Assembly: GCF_000003855.2 (NCBI RefSeq)
Contig: NW_003101680.1
Location: 816,976 to 880,975 of the forward strand
Length of the DNA stretch: 64,000 nucleotides
Reading direction: 5' to 3'
From: Blastomyces gilchristii SLH14081
Taxonomy: Eukaryota > Ascomycota > Eurotiomycetes > Onygenales > Ajellomycetaceae
Under the pieces are notes generated by a model, which was not told the DNA's origin, searched no databases, and was given only the letters and a program-made list of their open reading frames with translations. The position numbers and the translations under genes are program-made. The first letter of the stretch is position 1, and every line of letters starts with the position of its first letter. Below, in pieces: positions 48,901-60,187 of the stretch.

Positions 48901-49201
48901 CCTTGCTGAGCGAGAGGAAATTCGTAAGGATACCTACAACGTACCCCCCTCAAACCAGTCAATGCAAGTTGGCCGTCCAAAGAGGAATCCACCACCTCCA
49001 CGTCGTAGAATCTACCGACGCAACTCCGGGCTGCCACAGAGTCGCGGGTATGAATATGAAGATGACAATGAATCCTCGGAGGAAGATATTGAGCGTTTGA
49101 AGTTGAAGCTAGAGTTGGCGAAGTTGAAAAACAAGAAAGGGAAGAATGAAAAGGTGGAATCGGACGAGGAGAGTGACGAAGAGGAAGACGCAGCTTGGTA
49201 A
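45934..49201 (+). pseudogene. AAA+ ATPase (fungal DUF7025-type), decayed 3' part
   Basis: Exons: 45934-46187, 46246-46545, 46601-47504, 47575-48388 and 48453-49201, with good GT-AG junctions. Start is 45934, or the in-frame ATG at 45991. Upstream parts read normally: DUF7025-like region (FKYLVAYESDIRQCLKEAE, EHLWLLFKPGDVVL, CFIIDAFYIDFDG), Walker A HGAPGVGKTSTAK, Walker B CVLLLDEADVF, sensor-1 VIILTTNRVGEFDEAFRSR. After KPSL the lid motif R-W-N-G-R-Q-I-K-N-A-F-Q carries TAG at 48716 (Trp position), 48728 and 48746 (Gln positions). Then come a frame shift at about 48770 and a deletion of roughly 16 nt near 48826, after which the frame resumes (SAHFDDYISN, NPPPPRRRIYRR) to an acidic C-terminus. 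AAA+ proteins of this group are of unknown role in fungi. The ATPase core could still be translated as a truncated protein ending at 48718. Confidence 0.8.
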
Positions 49202-50122
49202 AGGGGCACTTTAGATACACCCATATCGCGACCATGCGGACACGTTCCTACGAGTTTTGGATATATTTCGAGCTGGCTTGGCTACGTTTAATCGAGAAGT
49301 TTTGATGGAGAAGGAGTCATCCTCGACATTTCTAATGCTAGAGCTATTCTCATGAATGATTAAATAAAAACTGCAAAGTGATGTGCATGGTGTGCAAGTT
49401 TCCAAAATATAAGAATGAAGTGCTATCGCGGCTGAAGTACAAGGGGTAGGGGGAAAAAGTGAAGCCCTGACAGGGCTTGACTCCTAACTTGGGGCAGATT
49501 ACACAACGTAGAGAATACAAGAGGATCAACGTAGGAGATAGTAAATGGGCAGTACGCTGCTGTCCATGTAACCTGACCAGTTCAGGCCTCATCATTCACG
49601 TCGAAGGATGACATAGTTTATGCATCTTACAAATCTGATACCATTTAAGGACTTCAGAGAAAGATTTTCTATAGATATATACTTTTCAAGCCTGCTGGCA
49701 GCTCGGAAAATCCGAGATTTGCATCACAAAATCATATATCAAGCAGACGATTGACTTGAACTATCTAGGGAAACCGAAACAGTCACCACCTTATGTTGCA
49801 TGTGCCATTTCCTGTGTCCTCAAGTCCAATTCTCCACTCTAAATAGTTGATATAATGTTACACGAGTGACAATGTCGGTCTCATTGGAAGGTGACACTTC
49901 GCGCTCTCTCCATCCCATCCTCAGTCGTATACTGCGGGTATACTGGTGTGTGTCGTGTGTGTCTATGTGTGCATGTTTATCATGATTCGTTACAGGTCGC
50001 TTCGTGCGGAGCTTGACAATTTGGTTAAGATCCTCCCGCCCATCCCTAGAGGGTTGCCTCTTTTGTTCTCTCGTTCTATATTTTTTTTTTCTATTGGCGC
50101 ATATCGGGGAGGGCAGCAGGTT
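49202..50122. other. Intergenic, nothing recognised
   Basis: 3' flanks of the AAA+ gene and of cox23. A TGTG-rich stretch lies at about 49945-49975. No gene or RNA-like fold was recognised. Confidence 0.55.
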
Positions 50123-50908
50123 CTAAGCACTCTTCTTCCGCTGGATCATCTATAGGACAACGGTTTGATTAGTTTCAATAGTTTAGACATATATCGGGCA
50201 AAAAATAGCCACAGATAATCCACCAGACAAGGAACTGGAACAAATGTCCAATTTATCCCCATCGCGGGGAGGAGAAGAAGGATGTTGGGAAAGCGGGAGC
50301 CTCCAGCCACAACCATATGCGAAATATAAAAATTACATACCCATTCCTTTTTGCAATCGCGATACGCCCTAGGTGCATTACACCTATTAGCGCTCCATCC
50401 AACACGACACTGGATCAATCGCGGTGGGTGATATTCCTAGCCCGCGAGCCATTGCACGAGGAGATACGGGGGGAAGAACTCTACTCACTGAAAGTAATCG
50501 CTACACATCGTCCTATCGTTCCCATTTCGCCGCATGCATTTGATGCTCCGGTCTGCGAAATCCTGACACGGGTCGTAGAACCCGCTGGCCGGTTTGCTAT
50601 AATTATCCGAAAGAACACGAGATGAGTAGCGTTAGTTACCATATTATTATAAACGAAGTTTAAGATGCAGCGTAGCCAAGGCGATGTAATATGTTTGGAT
50701 TGGCTGAGAGGAGAGGGGGGCCGCCCCGGTAGCAGGGGGGTCATGAATGACTCCGCTATGCTCTTGCTGGACAAATCTCGAACCCACCCAGCCATCCAAA
50801 GCTTTGAGCCAAGATGAGAAAGAAAGAAAGGGGGCCTTACTGGTTAAATGCCGGCTTAGCCTTATCCCAGGCACTCACAGATTCCTCGGACACTTTGTCT
50901 GCGCTCAT
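50123..50908 (-). CDS. cox23: Cox23-type twin-CX9C mitochondrial protein
   Basis: Four exons too short for ordinary ORF detection: complement of 50123-50149, 50341-50368, 50489-50596 and 50841-50908. Total 231 nt, 76 residues. Start [20 protein letters not shown]. The CHCH domain follows with both CX9C motifs: [11 protein letters not shown] and C-SDYFQAYRD-C, then [12 protein letters not shown]. Cox23 is a small intermembrane-space protein, oxidised by Mia40, needed for copper delivery to or assembly of cytochrome c oxidase. The family normally has about 70-150 residues; both helices and all four Cys are here, as is the [23 protein letters not shown] pattern. All introns are GT-AG, the last (50150-50340) being the longest. 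Exon phases agree exactly. Confidence 0.9.
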
Positions 50909-51366
50909 GTCGTGCTGGAATTGTCTCGCTCTCCGACTTTTTCTTCGGAACGAGGACAAAAAAAGATAGAGCGAACATCAGCTCCCAGCGGTCGGAGAGA
51001 CTTCTCCGGCAGAATTGAGCCGAGGTGGACCGGGCTTTGTCGCGCCTTGGCGTTGACTATTCCGCATTGGGATTAGTTCCCGCGGTTATCGGTCTCCTTG
51101 CGCCAACCTTAAAAAAGCTACAGAATACGGAGTACAAAGTATACAATATTCTCACTGAATCCACCAATCAAGGCGACAAGTTTTTTTTTTTTAAAAAAAA
51201 AAAAAGAAGTATGAAAGGAAAGCCAAAAGAAAACAGATCCTTCACATCACCACCTCCCAATTTTCTTTCGCCGGTAAACCCTTCCGAACCCAAAAAGATC
51301 CGCAACGTCCAACCTGGGTCTCTTGTTTTCCCTACTAAAGGGACGCAACCTTTTAGTATAAGTTAG
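50909..51366. other. Upstream region of cox23 and 3' flank of the next gene
   Basis: No gene is seen. Contains T- and A-runs at 51181-51205 and a TACGGAGTA motif at 51126-51134. Confidence 0.5.
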
Positions 51367-52011
51367 TCATGTCATATAACAATCAGTGGCTGCGCCTAGC
51401 CCGGACGAGGGAGGCCTCTGTTGATGCTTGAACATTCTTACCTGCGGCATGCTCGTAACCGTAATCGGCTTTTTACATTTGACCCATGCCTCTCGCCGAG
51501 TCCTTGGTAATGCATCGGTAGGCCCCAGAGCTAAAATGATATAAAGAATGTACAGACCGTGCTTATGGAATCGGTCAAAGGGTACTTCGAAGTCCTCTAC
51601 CGGGGATGCTAGAAGCACAGTCATGAAATGGGAGGTTGTGCCCTCGGGAGACTGCGAGACTGAGTACACGCCTCCCAGATCATGTCTTCCAATCTTCCTG
51701 CATACCTCAAAGCGGTCAGAACCAACTGCATGGAATACTTTCACATGGATCTGTATCTCCACCGGGCACCATGGCTTTGTATTTTCCAGGCTCCGGACCC
51801 TGACAACCATTGGCTTTTGGAGTAGGTCATTTTCACGAATCTCCTCTGGTGGCTCGACGACAAACTCGAGTTTATAGGCCGTGCCATGGTGGGTAGGGTC
51901 AAGTTCATGTTCTCTGAAAATAGATGTTGGTATGAAATTTGGTATTTCAGGGCGGCGATACAGCATTCTTTTCGGTATTCTCGGCTCCGGAATGTCAAAT
52001 GGCAGTACCAT
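51367..52011 (-). CDS. Conserved-looking hypothetical protein, 214 aa
   Basis: An uninterrupted 214-residue frame with a good start context (AGCCATGG) at 52011. I do not recognise the family. It looks like a single globular beta-rich domain: alternating hydrophobic strands such as YKLEFVVEPPEEI, MVVRVRSLENTKPWCPVEIQ, HFMTVLLASPV and HGLYILYIILALGPTDALPR, with no signal peptide or membrane helix. The order P-P-x-x-x-R...HG-x-Y is faintly like the immunoglobulin-like fold of velvet-type regulators, but I would not assign it. A GTATGC...CTAAC...AAAG segment at about 52055-52130 on the minus strand looks like an intron in the 5' leader. Codon use and frame length argue that it is a real gene. Confidence 0.65.
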   Translation of the reverse strand: MVLPFDIPEPRIPKRMLYRRPEIPNFIPTSIFREHELDPTHHGTAYKLEFVVEPPEEIRENDLLQKPMVVRVRSLENTKPWCPVEIQIHVKVFHAVGSDRFEVCRKIGRHDLGGVYSVSQSPEGTTSHFMTVLLASPVEDFEVPFDRFHKHGLYILYIILALGPTDALPRTRREAWVKCKKPITVTSMPQVRMFKHQQRPPSSGLGAATDCYMT

Positions 52012-52790
52012 GGCTAATATCTTGGTTTTCGACGGGTACGGACTTGGATGAATAGATACGATACGGGCTTTGAAGTTGGTGTTAGAATTATAACCGTGGA
52101 AAGAAAAATAAGTTCAGAAAACGCAGCATACCTTAGATTCATCATCGAGAGGTCAACTGAAGGCAAAAATTAAATCAATAGCGAAATGAACGGACAGTTG
52201 TTAGAAGGCCTTCAAATGGCACAGGTTCCAAGGCTCGTACTTATACTCCTAACGAAGCTCAGACAGAGTCGAACTGGAGAGGTAAGTAGAAATTTGTTTG
52301 ACCTTCCAGAATTCCCAGAGCAATCAAGAGGCAAGAGAAATGAAACTTTCAACAGAAGCAATAAATTCCATAGCAAATATAGGCAACGCGCAAACGAGAG
52401 TCAGGGCAAGCTGTAATAGCATGATTCCGCCCATGGATAGGTGGAAGGCCCACCAATTAACGTAGAGCGAACCTCAGGGACATTGTGGCCCCTGGAGAGA
52501 AATCCAGAAACTCCGTAATAAGACTTGAAGGAAGGGAGAAGATCTCAAGACGGAATATGTCAACGCCCGATGGATGTGAAAACATCTCAAGAATGATTCC
52601 CCGTCCTGCAAGAAGGAAGCAAGAGCAGAGCCTGCACTTGCATGAACAATGAACAACAATCAAGACAAAACAAACATTATTCATTACACATAGATAGCAG
52701 TTGTGCTTTCTTCAATCTTCAGACCTTCATCATAGCGATGGATTTGAAGGGAAGGAATCAGCCTCTCATATTGTTTCTCATATGTGGAAT

Positions 52791-52795
<5 letters not shown>

Positions 52796-52836
<41 letters not shown>
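52796..52836. repeat. (GA)n microsatellite
   Basis: About twenty perfect GA units. Confidence 0.95.
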
Positions 52837-52838
<2 letters not shown>

Positions 52839-54922
52839 TTGATAATCACAAGTGTTATCTTGAGAACATAGATATATTCATGGACTTAGTTCCTGATTGA
52901 AAGAACTAGAACTGATTTATAATCCATGCAAAAGATGTTTGTTTAGTTGATCAGTATCTGCTCGTTGAGTGCAGATTGATTGATTGATTGATAAGAATAA
53001 AACAGCAGCCTGAACTCATGATTATTAATTAACCAACGAATTGTCGACTTCAGAAGCCCAAGAAATGGCCCATTCAATGTACTAGGATTCAAGTTAGAAA
53101 TTATCCGAGGATTGAAAGTACCCGGGGAAGAGAACGGAACATATTCCCTCTCATGTTCCAGAATCGTTTTTTTCCAATTAACATTTAGAAATAAGATAAT
53201 TAGGGAACGGACGAAAGAGCGGTTGCTCGTTCGCGAACCCTAGATCGGAACGTTGTATGTTTCATTTTCATTTTTCATTTTTTATTTTTTATTATTTTAT
53301 TAGTTAACTATGTAATATGCAGCAGTACAAGCTCTGTCACCATGGATCATATGACCATTATCTACAACAAAGACCTGAAGCTAAAAGGCCTGGCCCCTTG
53401 TTTCTGGCAAGGTCCAGACAGATATAGTATGTTTTTTTCGGCTCTGAGGAATGGAGGAGGAAGAAGAGCGAGAATAAAGAAGGGAGGATGATAACGCCCA
53501 TAACCGCTTCAAGCCAAGTCTTTCCCCAGGATCCAAGGGCCCCAGGATCCATCCCCCAATTGAGTCAAAATTTCCATTGTGCTCCCGTTGGTCCCTTGGA
53601 AGTTAGACGCTACGAGGTGGCGGGAAAAAGCCAAAAAATTACACTTAGTTTCTAGTTTCATGAATAGATAAACTTTTATCTGCTCTAATAATAGTTTTTT
53701 TATGCTAAAAAATGAAAAAAAAAAAAATAAGCTACCCCTCCACACCGTTTAAATGATTTTTGCATCATTCATTCGTTGCCTCCCACCCCAACTTCCATCT
53801 CCCTTTTTTTTTCCTCCCCATGGCCCAGAATTGAAGGGTAGCAGACCTTTCTTGCCGCCCACTGCTTTCGTAATTCCTGCCAACCTTGTCCATCATATCC
53901 ACCCTCGTCGGCATATTTTTTATACAAAACTCGCCTCAAACTTGCAACCTTGGATTATTTTCCATCATAGTAATCCATAATCCGTTTTGATATTTCCATT
54001 ATGACATGAACGTCGGTGGGTCGAGTGCTCGGTTATCGTAAGTTGACCCATGGCCATGTGTCAAATAATCAATCGTCCACACCGCACGGCAACTGTAGCG
54101 ATCTTCAGCATTGTCAGCTGTATAATCTGTAAGACGTGGAAACGTGAAAAGGATCGTGTTGCTGGGTTTTTGAGAGGGGTGAAATGCGTAAGACGGTTTA
54201 GATTAGAGCATCGTGACATAGCAAAACCGCCTAGAGACCGCAGTCTAGACCCTTGTCAAGACGCCCAGTCCATTGCAACCCAGGCAGAATGTAATATGGA
54301 ATGTGATTCATGGCTCCGTGCCAAACCAAACACAGCAACAATTTCCATCTCGGGTTCAAAATGCGGGAGGGGGGGAGGAGGGACTGGAGGATGCGGATCC
54401 ACTGCAATCATGCCATGGCCTTGGTAATGCTGATGTGTTTTGTGTTCTGATGCATTGGCAACAACACAACTTTTTTGCTGGGGGGATTTCCATACAGTTT
54501 GTACATGTACAAAGCCCCGGCATTTTGAGTTTTGGTCCCCCGGGTCACATTATCAAACATAATGTTGCGAAGGATGAGAATCAGCGCCTCCAACCCCCGT
54601 TCCCGTTCTCAGCAATTAACAGCGTTGTTATCCCATGGCGATGTGTATCTCCTATAACGTAGAAGGTTAAAAATAAAAATAAAAAATAAAAATAAAACAT
54701 TCCTTTTGCAGGTCTCGGCATTGCGATGGTAGGGCCACATTAACTTATCGCCGACCCGGAAAGCAGTGTGGTCATCGCTCTGGTTTCGTACCGCACCCAG
54801 GTAGATGTCCGGGCTATTCACAACTCACGGACTAGCTTGTTGTCCCTGCGAACATATGTGTCTAGGTACCTTCTTGGGTGATATAGCCAGGTTGTTAAAA
54901 AGGAGGATCGGTCGGCCGCAAC

Positions 54923-54930
54923 TATAAATA
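54923..54930 (+). promoter_or_regulatory. TATA box of the 2OG-oxygenase gene
   Basis: TATAAATA followed by a pyrimidine-rich run (CCCCCTTCTTCCCC) and an A-rich leader. It lies 420 bp before the start codon, so a leader of roughly 390 bp (possibly with an intron) is expected. Confidence 0.45.
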
Positions 54931-55349
54931 CCCCCTTCTTCCCCGAGAAAACTGCATTCTTCTTTCAAGTCAGCATTTTAAATATTTATCCAAGGAAAGG
55001 GATTATTAGCTGAAACTTTTCATAAACAAACCATATTCATAAAGCTTCTGAAGTCCCTTTTGTTTTTGCCTTCTCCCTCTTGATATTTACTTCCCTGCAT
55101 AATATTCCTAGTTAGCGACGGCAGCAAAACAGAGAGTGAGTTTTTGCTACCCCTTGGTCCCAAGTTCGACGATGGGAACTCTTTTTTAAGTTGCCCTATT
55201 TTTGTATGAACAATGTCGAGTTGTATCTGTGTTGTTGTCTATCATAACCTCCATCATCGCCACATCCACGATGGGCAATGATGGTATCGACAAATTAGAA
55301 GCTGTGTCAAGGGGCGAACACTCACGCAACAACAACAAAGAACAGCACG

Positions 55350-56614
55350 ATGGCGACAGCAGATATCCTCACCCCTACCTCCTTTCCTATGGCTCCGGGC
55401 CACATGCCTTCTTCCAGTTACGATGACGAGGTCAACGCATTGAAGGGCACCACCAATGGCACAGTAGTACCTTCCCAGGCCGAGGAACCAGTTCGGTTTG
55501 ATGCCCAAAAACATATTCAATATAGTCCACCGCTCAAGGTCCACACCATGAAGGAACTTGGCTATAGCGATGATGTTGGAGTCTCCTCGATCGGAGTTTC
55601 CGAGCCATTCCCTCTGTTCACTCCTGAAGCGATTAACCAAATGCGAAAGGAGATCCTTAATGAAAAGGTCTGGGAACACTATCAATTCTCCAGCAACCTT
55701 GCGCATTGTCAATTGCGCGGGTATGCCGCCGAGTAAGTTGTTCCAGCTCCGATTGCCCAACTTGCATAGATTAATATAGTTCCCCAAAGGTATGCTCCAT
55801 TCGTCTATGACGCATGGCAGAGTCCGGATGTCCTGAAAATCGTTTCAAATATTGCTGGCATTGACCTCGTCCCCGCAATGGACTGGGAAATAGCCCATAT
55901 CAATATCTCCGTGCCATCTCAGGCCGATAAGGGTCAAAACCTTACTTCTGAGGACGACGACGAACCTATCGTCGATTGGCATACAGACAGCTATCCATTC
56001 GTCTGCGTTACCATGCTCAGCGATTGTGCCAACATGGTGGGCGGCGAGACTGCATTGCGCAAGGGAGATGGGTCGATTGTGAAAGTCAGAGGGCCACAGA
56101 TGGTGAGTTCACTTCGCTTATTCTTAGGTGGCAATAGGTCCCTTTGCATATCCATACTGATTGATGTCAATAGGGATGTGCTGTGGTGCTCCAAGGACGA
56201 TACATCGAACATCAAGCTCTGCGTGCTCTGGGTGGGACAGAGAGAATCACGATGGTAACATCTTTCCGTCCGCGCTCGCCAGCCCTGCCAGACGACACTG
56301 TTTTGACAACTGTTCGAGCCATATCCGACCTGTCAGAGCTTTACTTCCAGTTCTCCGAGTACAGGCTTGAGATATTGGAAGAACGCGTCCGGATGCAGCT
56401 TAAAGAAATCCGCGACCGGAAAAAGGCCCGTCGAAACTTCAACACCAAGGCGATGAAGAAGTTCCTGCTCGAACAAGAGAAATTCTTAGCCCACATGAAC
56501 AAAGAAATGGTTGAAGACGAACTGGTGACGAAGGGCTTTACGGACGATAGCCATTTGATCTCAGAAGAGCTTAAGGAGCGTCATAAGAAACGAACTTCCG
56601 ATGATGGCAAGTAG
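55350..56614 (+). CDS. 2-oxoglutarate/Fe(II)-dependent oxygenase-like protein
   Basis: Three exons: 55350-55732, 55790-56102 and 56174-56614. Total 1137 nt, 378 residues. Members use Fe(II), 2-oxoglutarate and O2 to hydroxylate a substrate. Iron ligands fit the HxD...H triad: IVDWHTDSYPFVCVTML gives the HxD, and GRYIEHQALRAL the distal His, with SFRPR providing an Arg that could bind 2-oxoglutarate. Between them GGETALRKGDGSIV forms the expected strand and loop. The N-terminal part (VHTMKELGYSDDVGVSSIGV) and the long charged C-terminal helix (EERVRMQLKEIRDRKKARRN) are specific to this fungal subgroup. The substrate is unknown. No signal peptide, so probably intracellular. All introns are GT-AG and the frame is intact. 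Confidence 0.85.
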
Positions 56615-58636
56615 GCTGGTGGGATTATTGTTTTTTGCAGGAATTCTGGCAGGAAGGTCCAATGTCATTGGTCGTGAAAAAAAATGAGCGTAATTACTTT
56701 TCCATCGAAGAGCTTGACCGTGAGTGGTAATTGCTGTGGCGTGTATTGGACTTAGGGATAGTTGACTATTGCTTCTGTTCATCGTTGAAGAAAATATTGC
56801 CCGGGTACATTGTCGCATTGGGGAGCATTGGATATTAATTGTTGCTTCGGGTTTTCGAGTTTCAAAAAATTGGTCCAGCAGTTAATTATAATTATATAGT
56901 GGTGCATAGGATTCCAAATTGCAGTTGTTGCCCATTCGATTTGGAAAAAGGTTTTGCGAAGTGAGGCGCAAGGCTATTTATCAGAGCAGATCCGGAATAG
57001 AAGTTGAAGTCGCGTAGGGTTTTCCAGTTCACATGAACGGCCAGACAGTAAATACTATCTCTGACGATAAGCAAAAGAGTATAATATAAAATAAAATAAA
57101 ATCAATAAAATGGCAGCGTATTGAAAACCAAGAATAAATTTTTTTTGCATAGATTCAAAAATGGTATATATGTCAGTCATATTCCACTTCGCTCCACATT
57201 TCAAATGGAGGTCGCAGGCAGGAGATGTTGCGGCACGGCAAAGTGTGCCTATAATTATTTCTCCGTATATATTCTTCAATATCGAGTAAAATATCGACAC
57301 CACCAAGCCAGCCTCATTGCTATCCACAACGGTGTTCACACCTGTTCGACAACATAAAGATAGCGGGGAGATGGGTTGGCGAAACTATTAAATGTAAGCC
57401 TATGAACACAAATCCATGTAACAGGGGCATTTAAGGAATCAAACAAAATAAATCATTTTTTTCCCTGGGGGAAATGTGTTCTCTGCCTATATTTTATGTC
57501 GTACCAGCTCCCTACATGTTTGCGAGACCATCCGTAGAGCGGGAGACGCTTTTTGTTTCGGAAGCGAGCCAGAGCTGGGGGAATCCCCGCAGTATTTAAG
57601 CCCCAGCAAGAAGGGGGCAGGCAATTCGAATGGGGCAAAAATATCCAAAGCCTGGAAGGGCGCGACAGGGTTTGGTAGGCCGGATTGGTCCATAGCCGAA
57701 AGCTACATGGATGGCTGTTCTAGATTGTCCCACAATGTAATCCGTATACATACGTATTGTCATCTAGAGGAACGGGATTCGAAATTTGTTTTCATCACTG
57801 TTGTCCACCTATGTAATCTGTATTTGCAGAATCTGCACTCCACTGATCTCTGCCCACTATCACCATAGACCTCTCTTCCAAGGTTCTGTGGTGCCAAGAG
57901 AGAGTGGACTAGAAGATGTAAAAGACCACAGCAGGGTTGTACGTAGCACATAGAATTCAACACTGGATTCAATAACTAGGAAACAACACTTCCACCCATC
58001 CACAACAGGACGTGGAAGAACGAAGATGATGAAGTCGAGAGGTTTGCCGGACTGGGTGTGTGAAGTTTGACAAACCTTGGAGTAGGCGGCAGAATCACGT
58101 GCCGCGCTTATGTAACACCAGCCTAATCGGGTTAGTCTATTCCTCAGCCCCTACGCGAACGGTGACGTGCGGTTGTGTTGCATGAGGATAATCTTACGGA
58201 TTATGCCTCCCCAGGACTCAATTTCTAGTCAGTTCGCGATCAGCCTGCCTTAACCTTTGATTAACACTCTCGTTTGACATGACCACTGCCTTCCTAGGTA
58301 CTCAAAAGGCATTACGTCGCTTACTCAAGCGCACACAAACCTTCTTGACTCGCAGAGCCTTGTCCACCCTCCACCCAAGGTAGCAGAACCTTTTGAGCTT
58401 CGAACGCCTCACCCCGTGTGTATCCAACGGCAAAACATAATCTTCCTCGCGGCTCAAGGTCTAATCCATACAAGTGTGTTCGTCTATCAAACGGGTCCCC
58501 GGTGACGTGGTAAAGGGGTGATGTCTGCCACAGCGACCGTTGGCCTCGCCGCTGGGTCTGCAAAACCTGGCCCTGCACTCCCGATTGACCCGTCAGGAGT
58601 AAGTGATATAGGCTCGCCTTATTTCTTTTTACTACT
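56615..58636. other. Intergenic spacer, nothing firmly recognised
   Basis: 2 kb between the oxygenase and RING genes. A 68-residue minus-strand frame at 57487-57693 starts with ATG but has no family resemblance I can name. A CACGTG E-box lies near 58097. The last 300 bp is the leader of the RING gene. Confidence 0.55.
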
Positions 58637-59812
58637 ATGGCTGACAATACCACCGTCTTTAAGCTCCTACGAACTGTGCAAGGTCATGTCGAGGATATCA
58701 GATCTCTATTATACTGCGGGGTTTGTGTGAAACCACTGTATGAACCGTTCACTTTGGCATGTGGCCATACATTTTGTTACAGTGTGAGTAAAGTCTATGC
58801 GTTTTCTATGGGGATAATATAACTAACCTCCTTGTAGTGTCTTACACAATGGTTTGTGAACCATAAACGGAAAAAGACTTGTCCAGACTGCCGAGCTTCT
58901 GTGTCAGCCCAACCTGCTCCAGCCTACTTAGTATGGCCCCCTCGCTTGTGATATACGCCCACTCCCATCGCTAACGTTACCGTTTACCAGATCCGTGAGA
59001 TTGTCCAGATGTTTATCAGTAGGGCGGAACTACTTGAAGGCGATGAAACCACAAAGGAACATCTCTCGAACAAGCTAGCGGAGACCGAGAAGATGGAATC
59101 GGACAAGAGCAACAAGGACCCAGTCAATGGCGGCCTGTTTCAAGGCTGCTTCAAATGCCCTCTACCCTTTAATGAGCCAATCAACGACATCTTGGATGGT
59201 GTTACTCGATGTCCTCGATGTGCATGGGAACTCGAGGAGGGGGAATGTCAACATTGTGGGTTTTCCGCGGTAGGGTATTCTTCTGGCGGTCGTTCGGACA
59301 GTGACTTTTCGGGTGAGGATGGCTCAATTACAATGACTGATGCACTTGATGAAATCGAGGATGGGTTTTCGGGAATCGATACAGATGATATAGCGTGGAA
59401 CGAGCTTTACGGTGATTTCGAATACCACATGCGCCAACACCGCCAACACGTATTTAGCAATGCAAGCGATCTTTCGTCCATGAACCAGAGGAGCGATTAT
59501 AGCAATGACGAAGATTCACATGACTCGGAAATGTCGGACTTTATTGATGACGGCCCAATAGAAGAAGCCATAGAAACGGATCACTCCACTGTGGTTGGCG
59601 GGAATAATATCATATCGGACTCTGATAGCGACATGCAATCACATATAGCGGCTGCACCCGCTATCCCTAGAGCTCCACGCCCTCGGCAGACAATATCCTT
59701 CGGGAATGACGACGATGACGAAGATCATGATGATGGCAATAGTGTTAGCCAAGGGGAAACAGCGGGCAATATAGATAATATCGATGACGACGACGACGAC
59801 GACGACGACGAC

Positions 59813-59844
<32 letters not shown>

Positions 59845-60187
59845 GCCTGTACGAGCGCCAACGAGGGCAATTCAGCAACGGCGCCAGATATCTTCCGATT
59901 CTGTCAACCGTGTCTCCCGTCTCCGCAACCGCACGACAACGGCTAGCACAAGGACATCAGTTCTTGATAGTGATGAGGAGGAGGATGGTGGACCTGCCCT
60001 CTTAAACCTCTCAAATCGTGTTCACGCGTCAAGTTCAAATACGCACAGCCCAATATCTCTCGACGATGATTCTGACGTCCCTTTCGCCCCGGCAAGGAGC
60101 CGACGGAGAGGCCCGCGGCCAGGTCAGATACGACCAAGCCAGCGTCGGGATCGTCGCCGAGGCCAGAACACTATTAGCCCAGGATGA
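58637..60187 (+). CDS. RING-finger protein, probable E3 ubiquitin ligase
   Basis: Three exons: 58637-58783, 58838-58930 and 58991-60187. Total 1437 nt, 478 residues. The N-terminal C3HC4 RING is complete: CGVCVKPLYEP, CGHTFCYSCLTQW and CPDCRASV (about residues 27-73). A second Cys-rich patch follows near residues 130-170 (CFKCPLPF, CPRCAWELEEGECQHCGFS), likely another zinc site. The rest is acidic, low-complexity and disordered, with about 20 consecutive Asp (residues coded at 59783-59842) and a basic Arg-rich C-terminus ending in ISPG. RINGs of this kind bring E2 enzymes to a substrate; the target is unknown and no membrane helix is seen. All introns are GT-AG, and splicing joins the RING across two exons. 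Confidence 0.88.
59783..59842 (+). repeat. Coding GAC/GAT microsatellite (poly-Asp)
   Basis: Twenty Asp codons in a row: GAT, nine GAC, then ten GAT. In-frame within the RING gene, so length changes add or remove Asp without a frameshift. Confidence 0.9.

Larger units (their letters stand above)
52012..55349. other. Long intergenic spacer with a GA microsatellite
   Basis: 3.3 kb without a convincing gene. It holds (GA)n at 52796-52836, T/A-rich low-complexity DNA near 53270-53310 and 53690-53730, and near 54665-54700 repeated AAAAAT. The final 450 bp is the promoter and leader of the 2OG oxygenase gene. Frames such as 54050-54427 (plus) have no recognised domain. Confidence 0.6.

Noticed and set aside
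54050..54662. Overlapping plus-strand open frames
   Set aside because: No splice-consistent model or domain; overlapping frames suggest chance.
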